From NCBI GenBank assembly GCA_963754045.1, contig CAVWEN010000003.1, forward strand, positions 620,001-684,000: a DNA stretch of 64,000 nt, given 5' to 3'. Positions within the stretch are counted from its first letter, which is position 1. Each line of letters begins with the position of its first letter. Source of the stretch: JALZKA01 sp963754045. Its GTDB lineage: Bacteria > Actinomycetota > Thermoleophilia > Solirubrobacterales > 70-9. The notes below the pieces were generated by a model that saw nothing but the letters and a program-made list of their open reading frames with translations, ran no database searches and was not told the DNA's origin. Below, one piece after another: positions 9,017-17,751 of the stretch. The position numbers were made by a program, and so were the translations under genes.

Positions 9017-9131
9017 TGGACGAGACAAGACTCGCCGGAGCTCTCCCCCCGATGCCCCGGCGAGCATCAAGGCCGCAGTGGCCAGCGACCCGCCGGTTTT
9101 CCCCCTCCCTGAACCGGCGGGTCGTTTCTTT
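9017..9131 (+). ncRNA. Probable 6C RNA (two C-loop hairpins)
   Basis: Two hairpins in tandem in the gap after the histidine kinase. Hairpin 1 has arms CTCGCCGG (9031-9038) and CCGGCGAG (9057-9064) with CCCCCC in the loop (9045-9050). Hairpin 2 has perfect 13-base arms (9086-9098 with 9112-9124), a loop with CCCCCTCCC, and a TTTCTTT tail, so it is also a terminator. The 6C RNA family, known from Actinobacteria, is defined by two stem-loops with C runs in the loops. A TATCTT at 9005-9010 could be the -10 box, which would start the RNA near 9017. The 5' end is inferred; the second loop has five Cs then T, a deviation from six. Confidence 0.65.
9086..9131 (+). terminator. Intrinsic terminator after the two-component operon
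   Basis: Perfect 13-base-pair stem (9086-9098 with 9112-9124), 13-base C-rich loop, then TTTCTTT. It separates the plus-strand two-component genes from the convergent rnj and doubles as the 3' hairpin of the putative 6C RNA. It lacks a U tract in the minus direction. Confidence 0.9.
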
Positions 9132-9155
9132 CCTGCCGATTGCTTTCGGGTCGGT

Positions 9156-10820
9156 TCAGACTTCGACGACTACCGGCAGAACCATCGGGCGGCGCTTCAT
9201 GCGGTCGTAGACGAACTCGGCTACGTCGTCATGCACGTCCTCCTGGACCAGGGCCGACTCACGCACGCCATCATCGGCCGCGTCGGCGAGAGTATCCGCG
9301 ACGACGTCGCGTAATTCGCCGAGCAACTTCACCGCAGCTTCGCCCTCGATGAACGGAACACCCCGGAAGGTGATCTCGGGCTCGGCGACCGACGTGCCGT
9401 CGTCGGAGCTGATCGTCGCGACCACGATCAGCACGCCATCCGCCGAAAGGGTGCGACGGTCGCGGAGTGCGACGTCGTCGGGATCGCCGATGTCGACTCC
9501 GTCCACATAGATCGCCCCGGCGTGCACGTCCTCGCCGAAGTTGGCTCCCTTCGAGTCAATTTCGAGTGGCAGGCCGTTCCGCCCACGGAAGATCCGCTCG
9601 GGCTCGATGCCGACCGATTCAGCCAGCTCAGCGTGCAGGCGGATCCGCTTGTGGTCGCCGTGAAAGGGAAAGACGTAGCGCGGTTTGGTGAGGTTCAGCA
9701 TCAGCTTCAACTCCTCCCGGCAGCCATGCCCCGAGACGTGGATCGGCGCATCCGCGGCGGTGATCACGCGGGCGCCGATCTCGTATATGCGGTCGATTGT
9801 TTCATTCACGGCCCGCTCGTTGCCTGGAACGGGCGAAGCGGAGAAGATCACCGTGTCGTCGGCGTGCAGCTCGACGTCGCGATGATCGTTGAAGGCCATC
9901 CGGCGCAGCGCGGAGAGCGGCTCCCCCTGGCTGCCGGTGCAAATCGCGATCACCCGATGGTCGGGGTGGTCCTCGATCTGCTTCGGGTTGATCAGGAGAC
10001 CGTCCGGGGCATTGGCGATCCCGAGGTTGCTTGCGATGTTGAAGTTCTTTCGCATCGAACGGCCGACCAGGGCGATCTTGCGGTCGAGCCCGCTGGCCGC
10101 GTCAATCACCTGCTGGACGCGGTGTACGTTCGAGGCGAAGCAGGTGACGATGATGCGCCCCTTGCACCCGGCAAAAACAGCCTCGAGCGCGGGACCGACG
10201 GAGGCTTCAGACGGCACGACACCGGGTCTATCCGCGTTGGTCGAGTCACCGCAGAGGCAGAGCACGCCTTCCGAACCCAACTCGGCGAGACGGGCTATGT
10301 CTGCTGGGCGCCCGTCGATCGGCGTCTGGTCAAAGCGATAGTCGCCCGTGATCAGGACCGCGCCGAGCGGTGTATGGAGCGCGACGGCACGCGCGTCGGG
10401 AATCGAGTGCGCCATGTGGATCATCTCGATCTCGAAAGGGCCGGCCTTCATCCGCGCACCCGGGTCGAGCACCTCCAGGGGCGCATTGCGGATCTTGCGC
10501 TCCTCGAGCTTCGAGCGAACCAGGCCGATCGTCAGCGGGGCACCGTAGATCGCACCCGGCATGCCGAGTTCGCGAAGCACATACGGCAGGGCGCCGACGT
10601 GGTCCTCGTGGCCATGAGTGAGGACGATCGCCTCGATTTCACCCTTCCGGGCGCGAAGGGAGTCGAAGTCCGGCAGCACGAGGTCGATCCCGAGCATCTC
10701 GGCAGTCGGGAACATCACACCTGTATCGACAATGACGATCCGACCATCGAGTTCGATCGCGGTCATGTTCTTACCGATCTCCCCGAGACCGCCCAGGGGG
10801 AGGATGGAAATCTTGCTCAA
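9156..10820 (-). CDS. rnj: Ribonuclease J
   Basis: A metallo-beta-lactamase/beta-CASP nuclease with endo- and 5'-exonuclease activity in mRNA decay and rRNA maturation. The first metal motif is THGHEDH (68-74); beta-CASP motifs include GDYRFDQTPIDG, CTGSQGEPLS, and SGHGCREELKL with PFHGDHKR. The open frame extends to 10886, into dapA, but TTG at 10820, four bases after the dapA stop, gives the conserved start SKISILPLGGLGEIGKNM and 554 residues, the normal length. Its coupling to dapA is the arrangement seen in many Actinobacteria. Together with pnp, M16 peptidase and dapB it ends the long minus-strand block. Confidence 0.95.
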   Translation of the reverse strand: MSKISILPLGGLGEIGKNMTAIELDGRIVIVDTGVMFPTAEMLGIDLVLPDFDSLRARKGEIEAIVLTHGHEDHVGALPYVLRELGMPGAIYGAPLTIGLVRSKLEERKIRNAPLEVLDPGARMKAGPFEIEMIHMAHSIPDARAVALHTPLGAVLITGDYRFDQTPIDGRPADIARLAELGSEGVLCLCGDSTNADRPGVVPSEASVGPALEAVFAGCKGRIIVTCFASNVHRVQQVIDAASGLDRKIALVGRSMRKNFNIASNLGIANAPDGLLINPKQIEDHPDHRVIAICTGSQGEPLSALRRMAFNDHRDVELHADDTVIFSASPVPGNERAVNETIDRIYEIGARVITAADAPIHVSGHGCREELKLMLNLTKPRYVFPFHGDHKRIRLHAELAESVGIEPERIFRGRNGLPLEIDSKGANFGEDVHAGAIYVDGVDIGDPDDVALRDRRTLSADGVLIVVATISSDDGTSVAEPEITFRGVPFIEGEAAVKLLGELRDVVADTLADAADDGVRESALVQEDVHDDVAEFVYDRMKRRPMVLPVVVEV

Positions 10821-10824
10821 GTGC

Positions 10825-11709
10825 TCAGGCCGCCCTGCTGGTCGTCCGGACAGCGTGCTCGTCCAGCGCCGCCCGTAGCAACTCACGCTCCGAGCGGCTC
10901 GCGGGCACCATCGGGAGACGCATCGTTCCGCCGATCAGGCCATCGGCCTCGAGCGCGGCCTTGACCATCGTTGCGGGTGGCGCGACGCCGAACGCTTCGT
11001 ACACCGGCACCAGCTCGGCATCGATGGCCTCGGCGCGATCGGTATCACCGGCGCGCGCGGCGTCGTAGAGCTCGCGCATCGAACCGCCGACCACGTGTGA
11101 AGCGACCAGAATCCCGCCTGTTCCGCCGCAGGCGAGACACCGGGCGAAGATGTCGTCGTTTCCGGCAAGCGTGTCGAGACCCTCGATCGGGCCGATCTCG
11201 TCGTTATTGGCTTGCTTGACCGCCACTACGTTCGGATGCTCGGTGGCGAGGGCGCTAAGCAGATCTGGACCCATGTTGATCACACTCCGCGAGGGAATGT
11301 TGTAGAGCACGATCGGCATCTCTCCCGCCGCATCGCTCACCGCGGCGAAGTGGGCACGCAGGCCTCGCTCGCTCGGTTTGTTGTAGTAGGGCGTGACGAC
11401 CAGTACGGCGTGAGCGCCGGCCGCGCCGGCCCGCGCGGTCAGAGCCGCACAGTGCGCGGTGTCGTTCGAACCCGTGCCGCAGATGACGCTCGCACCATCG
11501 CCGATCTCTTCCAGCACCGCCTCAAGAAGCGCGATCTTCTCGTCGTCGGTGAGCGTCGGTGACTCGCCCGTCGTGCCGGCCACGACGACCCCGTGGGATC
11601 CGTTTGCGACCAGATGCGAGGCAAGCGTCCGGGCGCCGGGCAGGTCGAGCGATCCGTCGTCGTGAAACGGTGTGACCATCGCGGTGAGTACCCCCTGCAT
11701 TGAAGCCAT
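10825..11709 (-). CDS. dapA: 4-hydroxy-tetrahydrodipicolinate synthase
   Basis: Condenses pyruvate with aspartate semialdehyde in lysine/diaminopimelate synthesis. It shows AGTTGESPTL, the catalytic Tyr in PYYNKPSE and LYNIPSR, and the Schiff-base Lys in VAVKQAN (Lys165). ATG at 11709 gives 294 residues, the family norm; the longer open frame to 11856 would overlap dapB. A second ATG three codons later is less likely. The 55-base gap after dapB holds GATAAT six bases before the ATG, so a leaderless internal promoter is possible, though the -35 region is poor. It is followed four bases later by rnj. Confidence 0.95.
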   Translation of the reverse strand: MASMQGVLTAMVTPFHDDGSLDLPGARTLASHLVANGSHGVVVAGTTGESPTLTDDEKIALLEAVLEEIGDGASVICGTGSNDTAHCAALTARAGAAGAHAVLVVTPYYNKPSERGLRAHFAAVSDAAGEMPIVLYNIPSRSVINMGPDLLSALATEHPNVVAVKQANNDEIGPIEGLDTLAGNDDIFARCLACGGTGGILVASHVVGGSMRELYDAARAGDTDRAEAIDAELVPVYEAFGVAPPATMVKAALEADGLIGGTMRLPMVPASRSERELLRAALDEHAVRTTSRAA

Positions 11710-11764
11710 CGCTGGATTATCCCGCAAGAGCGAACCGTGACTTGCGTCGCTCACGGGCAACCAT

Positions 11765-12436
11765 TTAGAGAACGGCTTCGAGTCCGACCGTGAACGGATC
11801 AGGCAAACCCGCCACGCTCCGAACGGCGAGCAGCACGCCCGGCATGAACGAGACACGGTCGATCGAGTCGTGGCGAATCGTCAGGGTCTGCCCGGCGTCG
11901 CCGAAGATCACCTCCTGGTGTGCGACGAGGCCCGGCAGGCGAACCGAGTGAATGGGCTCGTGGAGGTTGCCACCTGCCTCCGTGATCAGCTGCCTGGTCA
12001 GCTTCGCAGTACCCGATGGGGCGTCGAGCTTGCGATTGTGATGTAGCTCGATGATCTCGCAATCCGGCATGTGCGCCGCGGCCTGGCTGGCGAAGCGCAT
12101 CATCAGAACCGCGCCGATGGCGAAGTTCGGTGCTACGAAGACGTTGCCACCGCCCCCGGCGGCCTCAGCCGCCTCCCGCAGCGGTTGGTGGTCGAACCCG
12201 GTCGTCCCCACGACCACGTTCACGCCCGCCTCCACGCATGCGCGAACGTTGCCTGGAGCTGCGTCAGGCGTGCTGAAGTCGACGACCACGTCTGCCTCGC
12301 CGAGCAGATCCTTGAGCGGCGCGGAGAGCGAAGGGTCGGCGCGGCCCGCCAGCTCCATGTCCTCGGCACCCTCTACGGCGACGCATGTGGTGGCCCCCAT
12401 CCGGCCGGCAGCGCCGGATACGACGACGCGTATCAA
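11765..12436 (-). CDS. dapB: 4-hydroxy-tetrahydrodipicolinate reductase
   Basis: Next step of lysine/diaminopimelate synthesis after DapA, using NAD(P)H. It carries the nucleotide-binding GAAGRMG near the N-terminus and the catalytic and substrate loop ELHHNRKLDAPSGTA, with GTTGF and NFAIGAVLM. I place the start at TTG 12436, which overlaps the stop of the M16 peptidase gene as TTGA and gives a 223-residue protein starting IRVVVSGAAG. This is somewhat shorter than the 240-270 residues usual for the family, but the core motifs are all present. An upstream extension to 12484 would lie inside the peptidase gene. Confidence 0.93.
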   Translation of the reverse strand: MIRVVVSGAAGRMGATTCVAVEGAEDMELAGRADPSLSAPLKDLLGEADVVVDFSTPDAAPGNVRACVEAGVNVVVGTTGFDHQPLREAAEAAGGGGNVFVAPNFAIGAVLMMRFASQAAAHMPDCEIIELHHNRKLDAPSGTAKLTRQLITEAGGNLHEPIHSVRLPGLVAHQEVIFGDAGQTLTIRHDSIDRVSFMPGVLLAVRSVAGLPDPFTVGLEAVL

Positions 12437-13719
12437 CTCGGTGTCAGCGCGTCGGAGACCGAACCCACGGCGGATGCGAGACATCCCTCGTCGCGGCCGA
12501 TGCAGGCTGCCGAAAAGCGGGCGGGATCGTAGAGTTCGGCCGCCAGCTCGGAGACGTCGTCCTCGCCCACCGCGTCAACCTTGGCGAGCATTTCATCCAG
12601 CGAGAGCAGGTCGAGATCGAAGAGGGTGCTGCGTGCGGCTCGTGCCATGCGAGCCCCGCTCGATTCCATGCCGAGCACCATGCGCCCCTTGATGTGTTCC
12701 TTTGCGCGCGCCAGCTCGTCACCGCTGACCCCGCCGTCGCGCAACGTGGCGAGCTCGCGGCCAATGATCTCGCAGGCTTCAGCCACATTGTCCTCGCGTG
12801 TTCCCACATACATCGCGACGGTGCCGCGATCCAGGTACTGCTCGGCGTAGGAACCAACCGAGTAGGCGAGGCCGCGCTTCTCACGCACCTCACGAAACAG
12901 CCGCGACGAGACCGAACCGCCGAATGCGGAATCGAGAACCCCAAGCGCAAACCGGCGATCGTCGGAGCGCGAAATGCCGGGTGCTCCAAAACACAGGTGG
13001 TACTGCTCGGTGTCCTTGGAATGGAACCGCAGCCTTGGCGTGCGGTCGGGCTCGTCGCCGTTCAGGGCGGGCACCTGGCCCGAGGGCGGGCTGACCAGTT
13101 TGGTGGCCAGCTCGACAATCCGCTCGTGCTCGAGGTGTCCCGCCGCAGCGACCACCAGGTTTCCGGAGACGTAGCGGACATGGTGATAGTCGGCGATCTT
13201 TGGCACGGGTATGGAGGCGATCACGTCAGAGCTGCCCAGAACTCGACGCCCCAGGGGATGGTCGCCGTACACCGCCTCGGCGAGGAAGTCGTGGACTCGG
13301 TCGGACGGTTCGTCCTCGTACATCGCGATCTCTTCGAGCACGACCTCGCGCTCGGAGTCGATATCGGGGAAGGTCGGACCGAGCATCATCTCGGACAGCA
13401 GGTCGAACGCCGCCTCGGTGTGTTCGTCGAGCACCCGTGCATGGACGTGCGTGGACTCCTTCGATGTAGCCGCGTTCGCCGCCGCTCCCATACCGTCAAA
13501 GCGTTCGGAAATCTCGACGGCTGAGTACCGCTCGGTCCCCTTGAACAGCAGATGCTCGAGGAAGTGGGAGAGCCCCTCCTGCCCCGGCCCCTCGTCACGA
13601 GAGCCGGTCCGAACCCAGAGACCAAGGGCGACCGAGCGGACCGAGGGAACAACCTCGGTGACCACCCGGACGCCCCCGTCCAGGGTTGTTACCTCGATGC
13701 CTTGCGGAAGATCTCCCAA
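12433..13719 (-). CDS. M16 family zinc peptidase (PqqL/YmxG-like)
   Basis: A pitrilysin-fold peptidase. The inverted zinc motif HFLEH (52-56) and the distal Glu in VLEEIAMYEDE are intact, so it should be active. The C-terminal half contains the second M16 fold with FGGSVSSRLFREVREKRGLAY, the R-Y type motif of the partner domain. TTG at 13719, four bases after the pnp stop, gives 428 residues, the usual length; the open frame further upstream is the pnp tail read out of frame. pnp followed by an M16 gene and dap genes is a conserved order in Gram-positives. The natural substrate is not established. Confidence 0.9.
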   Translation of the reverse strand: MGDLPQGIEVTTLDGGVRVVTEVVPSVRSVALGLWVRTGSRDEGPGQEGLSHFLEHLLFKGTERYSAVEISERFDGMGAAANAATSKESTHVHARVLDEHTEAAFDLLSEMMLGPTFPDIDSEREVVLEEIAMYEDEPSDRVHDFLAEAVYGDHPLGRRVLGSSDVIASIPVPKIADYHHVRYVSGNLVVAAAGHLEHERIVELATKLVSPPSGQVPALNGDEPDRTPRLRFHSKDTEQYHLCFGAPGISRSDDRRFALGVLDSAFGGSVSSRLFREVREKRGLAYSVGSYAEQYLDRGTVAMYVGTREDNVAEACEIIGRELATLRDGGVSGDELARAKEHIKGRMVLGMESSGARMARAARSTLFDLDLLSLDEMLAKVDAVGEDDVSELAAELYDPARFSAACIGRDEGCLASAVGSVSDALTPS

Positions 13720-13723
13720 CGCG

Positions 13724-15964
13724 CTACAGCCGCTCGCGGCCTCTGCCGCCACGGTCGCCGCCGCGTCCGCCACGGTCACGACCGCCGCCGCCGTTCCCAC
13801 GACTGCCACCGCCGCCACCGCTCTCGGCGCCAGCCTTGGCCAGCTCCTCGGGCGTCTTGCCCGCGACTTGGGGATCCTCGGAGAGGCGCAGACCAATCCG
13901 GCCGCGCTCGCGATCGACCTCGAACACGGTCACGTCGATTTCGTCACCGGAGCTGAGCACGTCCTCGACCGTCTCGACCCGCTCACCGGGCTTGACGTTG
14001 GAGATGTGCAGCAGGCCATCCGTGCCCTTGACCAGTTCGACGAAGGCGCCGAAGGTCGTCGTCTTCACGACCTTGCCCTTGAACTGATCCCCGATCTCGG
14101 CCTCCTTGGTCATCGACCCGATGCGTTTGATGCAGGCGTCCACCTGGGTGCCCGTCGGGGCGTAGACGCGAACGCTGCCGTCGTCGTCGATGTCGATCTC
14201 GGCCTCGAACTCCTCCTGCATGCCGCGAATGGTCTCCCCACCCTTGCCGATCACGGCCCCAATCTTCTCGGGATCGATCTTGATCGTCTCGATGCGGGGC
14301 GCGAACTCCGACATCTGCTCACGTGGCGCATCGATCGCCTCGGCCATCTTGCCGAGGATGAAGAGCCTGCCCTGACGGGCCTGCTCCAGCGCGTCGCGCA
14401 GGATGTCGAACGTAACGCCGGTGATCTTGATGTCCATCTGCAGAGCTGTGATGCCGTCCTCAGATCCAGCGACCTTGAAGTCCATGTCGCCGAGGTGGTC
14501 CTCGACGCCGGCGATGTCGGTGAGCACGATGTAATCGTCGCCCTCCTTGATCAGCCCCATGGCTACGCCCGCAACGGGCGCCTTGACGGGTACGCCGGCG
14601 GCCTGAAGTGCCATCGACGAAGCGCAGACGGAGCCCATCGACGATGAGCCGTTCGACTCGAGCGTCTCGGAGACGACCCGGGTGACGTAGGGGAACTCCT
14701 CCTCGCCCGGGATCGTCGGCAGTAGCGCTCGCTCGGCGAGCGCCCCGTGACCGATGTCGCGGCGCTTCGGGCCACGCATGAAACCTGCCTCGCCCACCGA
14801 GAACGGCGGGAAGTTGTAGTGATGGAAGAACGTCTTGCGCTCCTGGATCCCCAGGTTGTCGACCTTCATGTCCATTCGCGTCGTGCCGAGCGCGACGTTG
14901 GAGAGGATCTGGGTTTCACCGCGGGTAAACAGCGCCGAGCCGTGCACGCGCGGTGCGATGTCGACCTGGGTCTCGATCGGACGAATCTCGTCCTGCGCGC
15001 GACCGTCGGGGCGCTTCTTGTCAACTGCGATCCGGTGGCGGATGGTCTCCTTCTCGAGCTTCGCGAAGGCCTTGCCGACCTCGCCACGACGCTCGGGATT
15101 CTCTTCCTCGCCTTCGCCAACCGCGGCGTAGCTTTCGAGAACGTCCTCTTCGACCGCCTTGATCGCGTCCTGGCGTGCGAGCTTCTCGGCGACCTGCGTG
15201 GCCTCGTCGAGCTTGCCGCCGTGCGATCCCCTGATCGATTCGATCAGGGCTTCGTCGATGACCGGGGTCTCGACCTCGCGTTTCGGCTTGCCGGCCTTGT
15301 CGGCCAGCTCCTCGAAGGTCGCGCAAATCTTCTTGATCTCACCGTGGGCGATGTCGAGAGCGTCCAGAACCTCGGCCTCGGTCACGTAGTTGGCACCACA
15401 CTCGACCATCAGGATGGCCTCCTTGGTGCCGGAGACCACGAGATCCATGTCGAGGTCGTCCCAGTCCGACTCGGGCGGATTGACGACGAAGTCACCGTCG
15501 AGCTTGCCGACCCGAACCGCGCCGACATGTTCGCCGAGCGGGATATCGGACACCGCGATCGCCGCGGAGGCGCCGTTCATCGCGAGGATGTCGTACGGAT
15601 GGTCGTGCTCGGCCGACATCGTCTGGCAGACAAGCTGCGTCTCGAAGTGCCATCCCTTCGGAAAGAGCGGGCGGATCGGCCGGTCGATCATGCGGGCGGT
15701 GAGAGTCGCCTTCTCGCCGGCGCGAGCCTCACGCCGGAAGAACGAGCCGGGGATCTTGCCCACGGCGTAATGGCGCTCCTCGACGTCCACCGTCAGCGGC
15801 AGAAAGTCAACATCACGAAGATTTCCGACCGTTGCGGTCGCGAGAACCATGGTGTCCCCAGATCGGACAACGACCGCACCGCTGGCCTGGCGGGCCAGCT
15901 TCCCGGTCTCGAACGAGATCTCCTCGCCGCCGATCTCGACCGACACGCGGGTCACGTCAAACAT
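13724..15964 (-). CDS. pnp: Polyribonucleotide nucleotidyltransferase (PNPase)
   Basis: A phosphorolytic 3'-5' exoribonuclease of the degradosome. Two RNase PH domains, an all-alpha linker, a KH domain (IGAVIGKGGETIRGMQEEF) and an S1 domain are in order over 746 residues. The protein ends in a Gly/Arg-rich tail of about 35 residues with GGRDRGG- and GGRGRE-type motifs, unlike the E. coli enzyme. ATG at 15964 has AGAGGA about 12 bases upstream; a TTG two codons earlier is better spaced and cannot be excluded. A nested hairpin lies in the leader (16051-16132), reminiscent of PNPase autoregulation in E. coli, although the mechanism here is untested. Confidence 0.95.
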   Translation of the reverse strand: MFDVTRVSVEIGGEEISFETGKLARQASGAVVVRSGDTMVLATATVGNLRDVDFLPLTVDVEERHYAVGKIPGSFFRREARAGEKATLTARMIDRPIRPLFPKGWHFETQLVCQTMSAEHDHPYDILAMNGASAAIAVSDIPLGEHVGAVRVGKLDGDFVVNPPESDWDDLDMDLVVSGTKEAILMVECGANYVTEAEVLDALDIAHGEIKKICATFEELADKAGKPKREVETPVIDEALIESIRGSHGGKLDEATQVAEKLARQDAIKAVEEDVLESYAAVGEGEEENPERRGEVGKAFAKLEKETIRHRIAVDKKRPDGRAQDEIRPIETQVDIAPRVHGSALFTRGETQILSNVALGTTRMDMKVDNLGIQERKTFFHHYNFPPFSVGEAGFMRGPKRRDIGHGALAERALLPTIPGEEEFPYVTRVVSETLESNGSSSMGSVCASSMALQAAGVPVKAPVAGVAMGLIKEGDDYIVLTDIAGVEDHLGDMDFKVAGSEDGITALQMDIKITGVTFDILRDALEQARQGRLFILGKMAEAIDAPREQMSEFAPRIETIKIDPEKIGAVIGKGGETIRGMQEEFEAEIDIDDDGSVRVYAPTGTQVDACIKRIGSMTKEAEIGDQFKGKVVKTTTFGAFVELVKGTDGLLHISNVKPGERVETVEDVLSSGDEIDVTVFEVDRERGRIGLRLSEDPQVAGKTPEELAKAGAESGGGGGSRGNGGGGRDRGGRGGDRGGRGRERL

Positions 15965-16050
15965 GCTCAATGTATTCCTCTTTCCTTGAGGCCACTCCAT
16001 TGGCGGCCTCTTAGCTTCGATCTCTCGATAATCGCGGGGAATGTTAGCGA

Positions 16051-16132
16051 GGCCTGAGCGCGAGCCGGATTGGCGCGGCGCGGCCCGTGGATCTGATCCG
16101 GCTCGCCGGCTGCGTCCGCGAGGACTCAGGCC
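16051..16132 (-). promoter_or_regulatory. Nested inverted repeat in the pnp leader
   Basis: An outer stem GGCCTGAG (16051-16058) / CTCAGGCC (16125-16132) encloses an inner stem of 11 pairs (16060-16070 with 16096-16106), both perfect. No U tract follows in the minus direction, so this is not an ordinary terminator. It overlaps the stop codon of the peroxiredoxin gene and lies 87 bases before the pnp start. It could be a nuclease-processed autoregulatory leader. Confidence 0.5.
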
Positions 16133-16578
16133 AACGCACCGAGGATCAGGTCTAGCGAGGGGATCTCGAGCGGTGTCGGACTCTCGTGCACCCAACTCAC
16201 CGTGCCGTCCCGCTCGATCAAGACCAGCGATCGATTCGCGTGACCGCGCTCGTCGATGTAGGCGCCATAGGCCCTGCAGACCTCGCCCTTCGGGTTGAAA
16301 TCAGAAAGCAGCGTGATCGTGGTGCCGAGCCCTGTCTGAAACGCCTTGTGCGACCAGGAGGAATCCACACTCACGCCAACGATGCGGGCGTCGTGGGCCT
16401 CGACGTCGGCCAAACCGGGCTCGTACTGGGAGAACTGGTCGCCACATTGCGGGCTGAAGTCCGCTGGGTAGAACGCGAGCATCACCCTGCTCTCCGCAAG
16501 CAGATCGGCGAGCGCCAGCTTTCGGCCGGTCTGGTCCGCGAGGGTGAAGGCCGGAGCCTGCGAGCCGGCTTCGATCAA
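16126..16578 (-). CDS. Peroxiredoxin (AhpC/TSA family, Bcp-like)
   Basis: A thiol peroxidase of 150 residues. The peroxidatic Cys is in YPADFSPQCGDQ near residue 45, matching P-x3-S/T-x2-C. The fold markers GSQAPAFTLADQTG at the N-terminus and IVGVSVDSSWSHKAF are typical. Besides the peroxidatic residue the only other Cys is in GEVCRAYG, so a resolving cysteine of standard type is uncertain. The start is TTG at 16578, 16 bases after the rpsO stop, with a poorly spaced GGAG. A redox gene between rpsO and pnp is an unusual insertion into a translation/RNA operon. Confidence 0.87.
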   Translation of the reverse strand: MIEAGSQAPAFTLADQTGRKLALADLLAESRVMLAFYPADFSPQCGDQFSQYEPGLADVEAHDARIVGVSVDSSWSHKAFQTGLGTTITLLSDFNPKGEVCRAYGAYIDERGHANRSLVLIERDGTVSWVHESPTPLEIPSLDLILGALA

Positions 16579-16594
16579 GCTCCGGCAGGCCGCG

Positions 16595-16864
16595 CTAGCG
16601 GCGGAGATTGAGGTCGGTAACGACCTGGCGGTAGCGGTCCAGGTCCGCGCGCTCGAGGTAGCGCAGCAGCCTGCGGCGCTTGCCGACCAGCATCAGCAGA
16701 CCGCGGCGAGAGTGGTGATCCTTGGAGTGGCTGCGGAGGTGCTCGGTCAGTTCGTTGATCCGCTCGGTGTGTAATGCCACCTGCACCTCGACCGAGCCGG
16801 TGTCTCCATCGGCACGGCCGTACTTCTGGATCAGCTCCTGCTTCTTTTCCTGCGTCAGGCTCAT
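16595..16864 (-). CDS. rpsO: 30S ribosomal protein S15
   Basis: An 89-residue S15 that binds 16S rRNA early in small-subunit assembly. It shows DTGSVEVQVALHTERI, the signature HLRSHSKDHHSRRGL and LVGKRRRLLRYL. ATG overlaps the ribF stop as ATGA. rpsO upstream of pnp is near universal. In E. coli S15 represses its own mRNA through a pseudoknot in the leader; here the start lies inside ribF and I cannot identify such a site. Confidence 0.98.
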   Translation of the reverse strand: MSLTQEKKQELIQKYGRADGDTGSVEVQVALHTERINELTEHLRSHSKDHHSRRGLLMLVGKRRRLLRYLERADLDRYRQVVTDLNLRR

Positions 16865-17751
16865 TTCGGGCCGCTGAAGCTAGCACAGAGGTTTCGAGCA
16901 TTCTCGACGTCGCGATGCATCTGTGAAACGAGATCCTCCACCGACGGAAAGCGCTGTTCGCCGCGCAGCTTGGCGATGAATGCGACCCGCAGGTGCTGCC
17001 CGTAGAGGTCGCCCTCGAAGTCGATCAGGTGGGGCTCCACGAGCAGGCCGCGGCCGGTCTCGAACATCGGCCGCACGCCCACGTGGATAGCCGCGGGACG
17101 ACCGTTGGCGAAGCCCGCGTAGACACCGTGACCAGGACAGACCAGCTCGTCGTCCGGGACGATGTTCGCTGTAGGAAAGCCCAGCTCACGGCCACGGCGG
17201 TCGCCCTGTACCACCTCCCCCTCGAGCAGGAACGGCGCTGCCAGAAAGCGCATCGCTTTCTCGACCTCGCCCGCGGCGACCAGTGCGCGAATCTGGGTCG
17301 AGGAAACCGTCTCGCCGTCCATGGCGACGAGTGGGACCACCCGCGTTTCAAATTCGTCGCGAGCCCTGAGCATGTGCTGATCGCCCTTGGCCCGGGCTCC
17401 GAAGCGGAAGTTCTCACCGACCGAGACATGCTCTGCCTCGAGCTGCTCGACGAGGATCTGCTGGATGAATCCCTCGGCGGGAATTCGCGAGAACTCGTCA
17501 TTGAACGGGATCACGACCATCTCGTCGACGCCGAGTCCCTCGAGGGTGTCCCGCTTGGCCCCGAACGGCATGATCAGCTTCGGCGCCGCCTCGGGATGGA
17601 TGACCTTCACAGGGTGTGGCTCGAACGTGAGCACCGTGTCGGCGTCTTCGATCACCTTGCGGTGGCCGACATGTACTCCGTCGAAGGTTCCGATCGCGAC
17701 CCGGCGCGTGCGAGGCTGGGCATCGGGCAGGCTGGTGACGACGATGCTCAT
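16861..17751 (-). CDS. ribF: Bifunctional riboflavin kinase / FMN adenylyltransferase
   Basis: Makes FMN and then FAD from riboflavin. The N-terminal nucleotidyltransferase domain has GTFDGVHVGH (21-30), TFEPHPVKV, and VSSTQIR. The C-terminal kinase domain has GRELGFPTAN and GVYAGFANG, followed by DFEGDLYGQ. The 296-residue length is normal. ATG overlaps the truB stop as ATGA. The truB-ribF-rpsO order is widely conserved. Confidence 0.96.
   Translation of the reverse strand: MSIVVTSLPDAQPRTRRVAIGTFDGVHVGHRKVIEDADTVLTFEPHPVKVIHPEAAPKLIMPFGAKRDTLEGLGVDEMVVIPFNDEFSRIPAEGFIQQILVEQLEAEHVSVGENFRFGARAKGDQHMLRARDEFETRVVPLVAMDGETVSSTQIRALVAAGEVEKAMRFLAAPFLLEGEVVQGDRRGRELGFPTANIVPDDELVCPGHGVYAGFANGRPAAIHVGVRPMFETGRGLLVEPHLIDFEGDLYGQHLRVAFIAKLRGEQRFPSVEDLVSQMHRDVENARNLCASFSGPK

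Noticed and set aside
9522..10964. 480-codon plus-strand open frame opposite rnj
   Set aside because: Antisense shadow of a high-G+C gene; the minus strand encodes a complete RNase J with all motifs.
13211..16057. Long plus-strand open frames opposite pnp and the M16 peptidase
   Set aside because: They result from codon bias of the true genes and show no domain or ribosome site.
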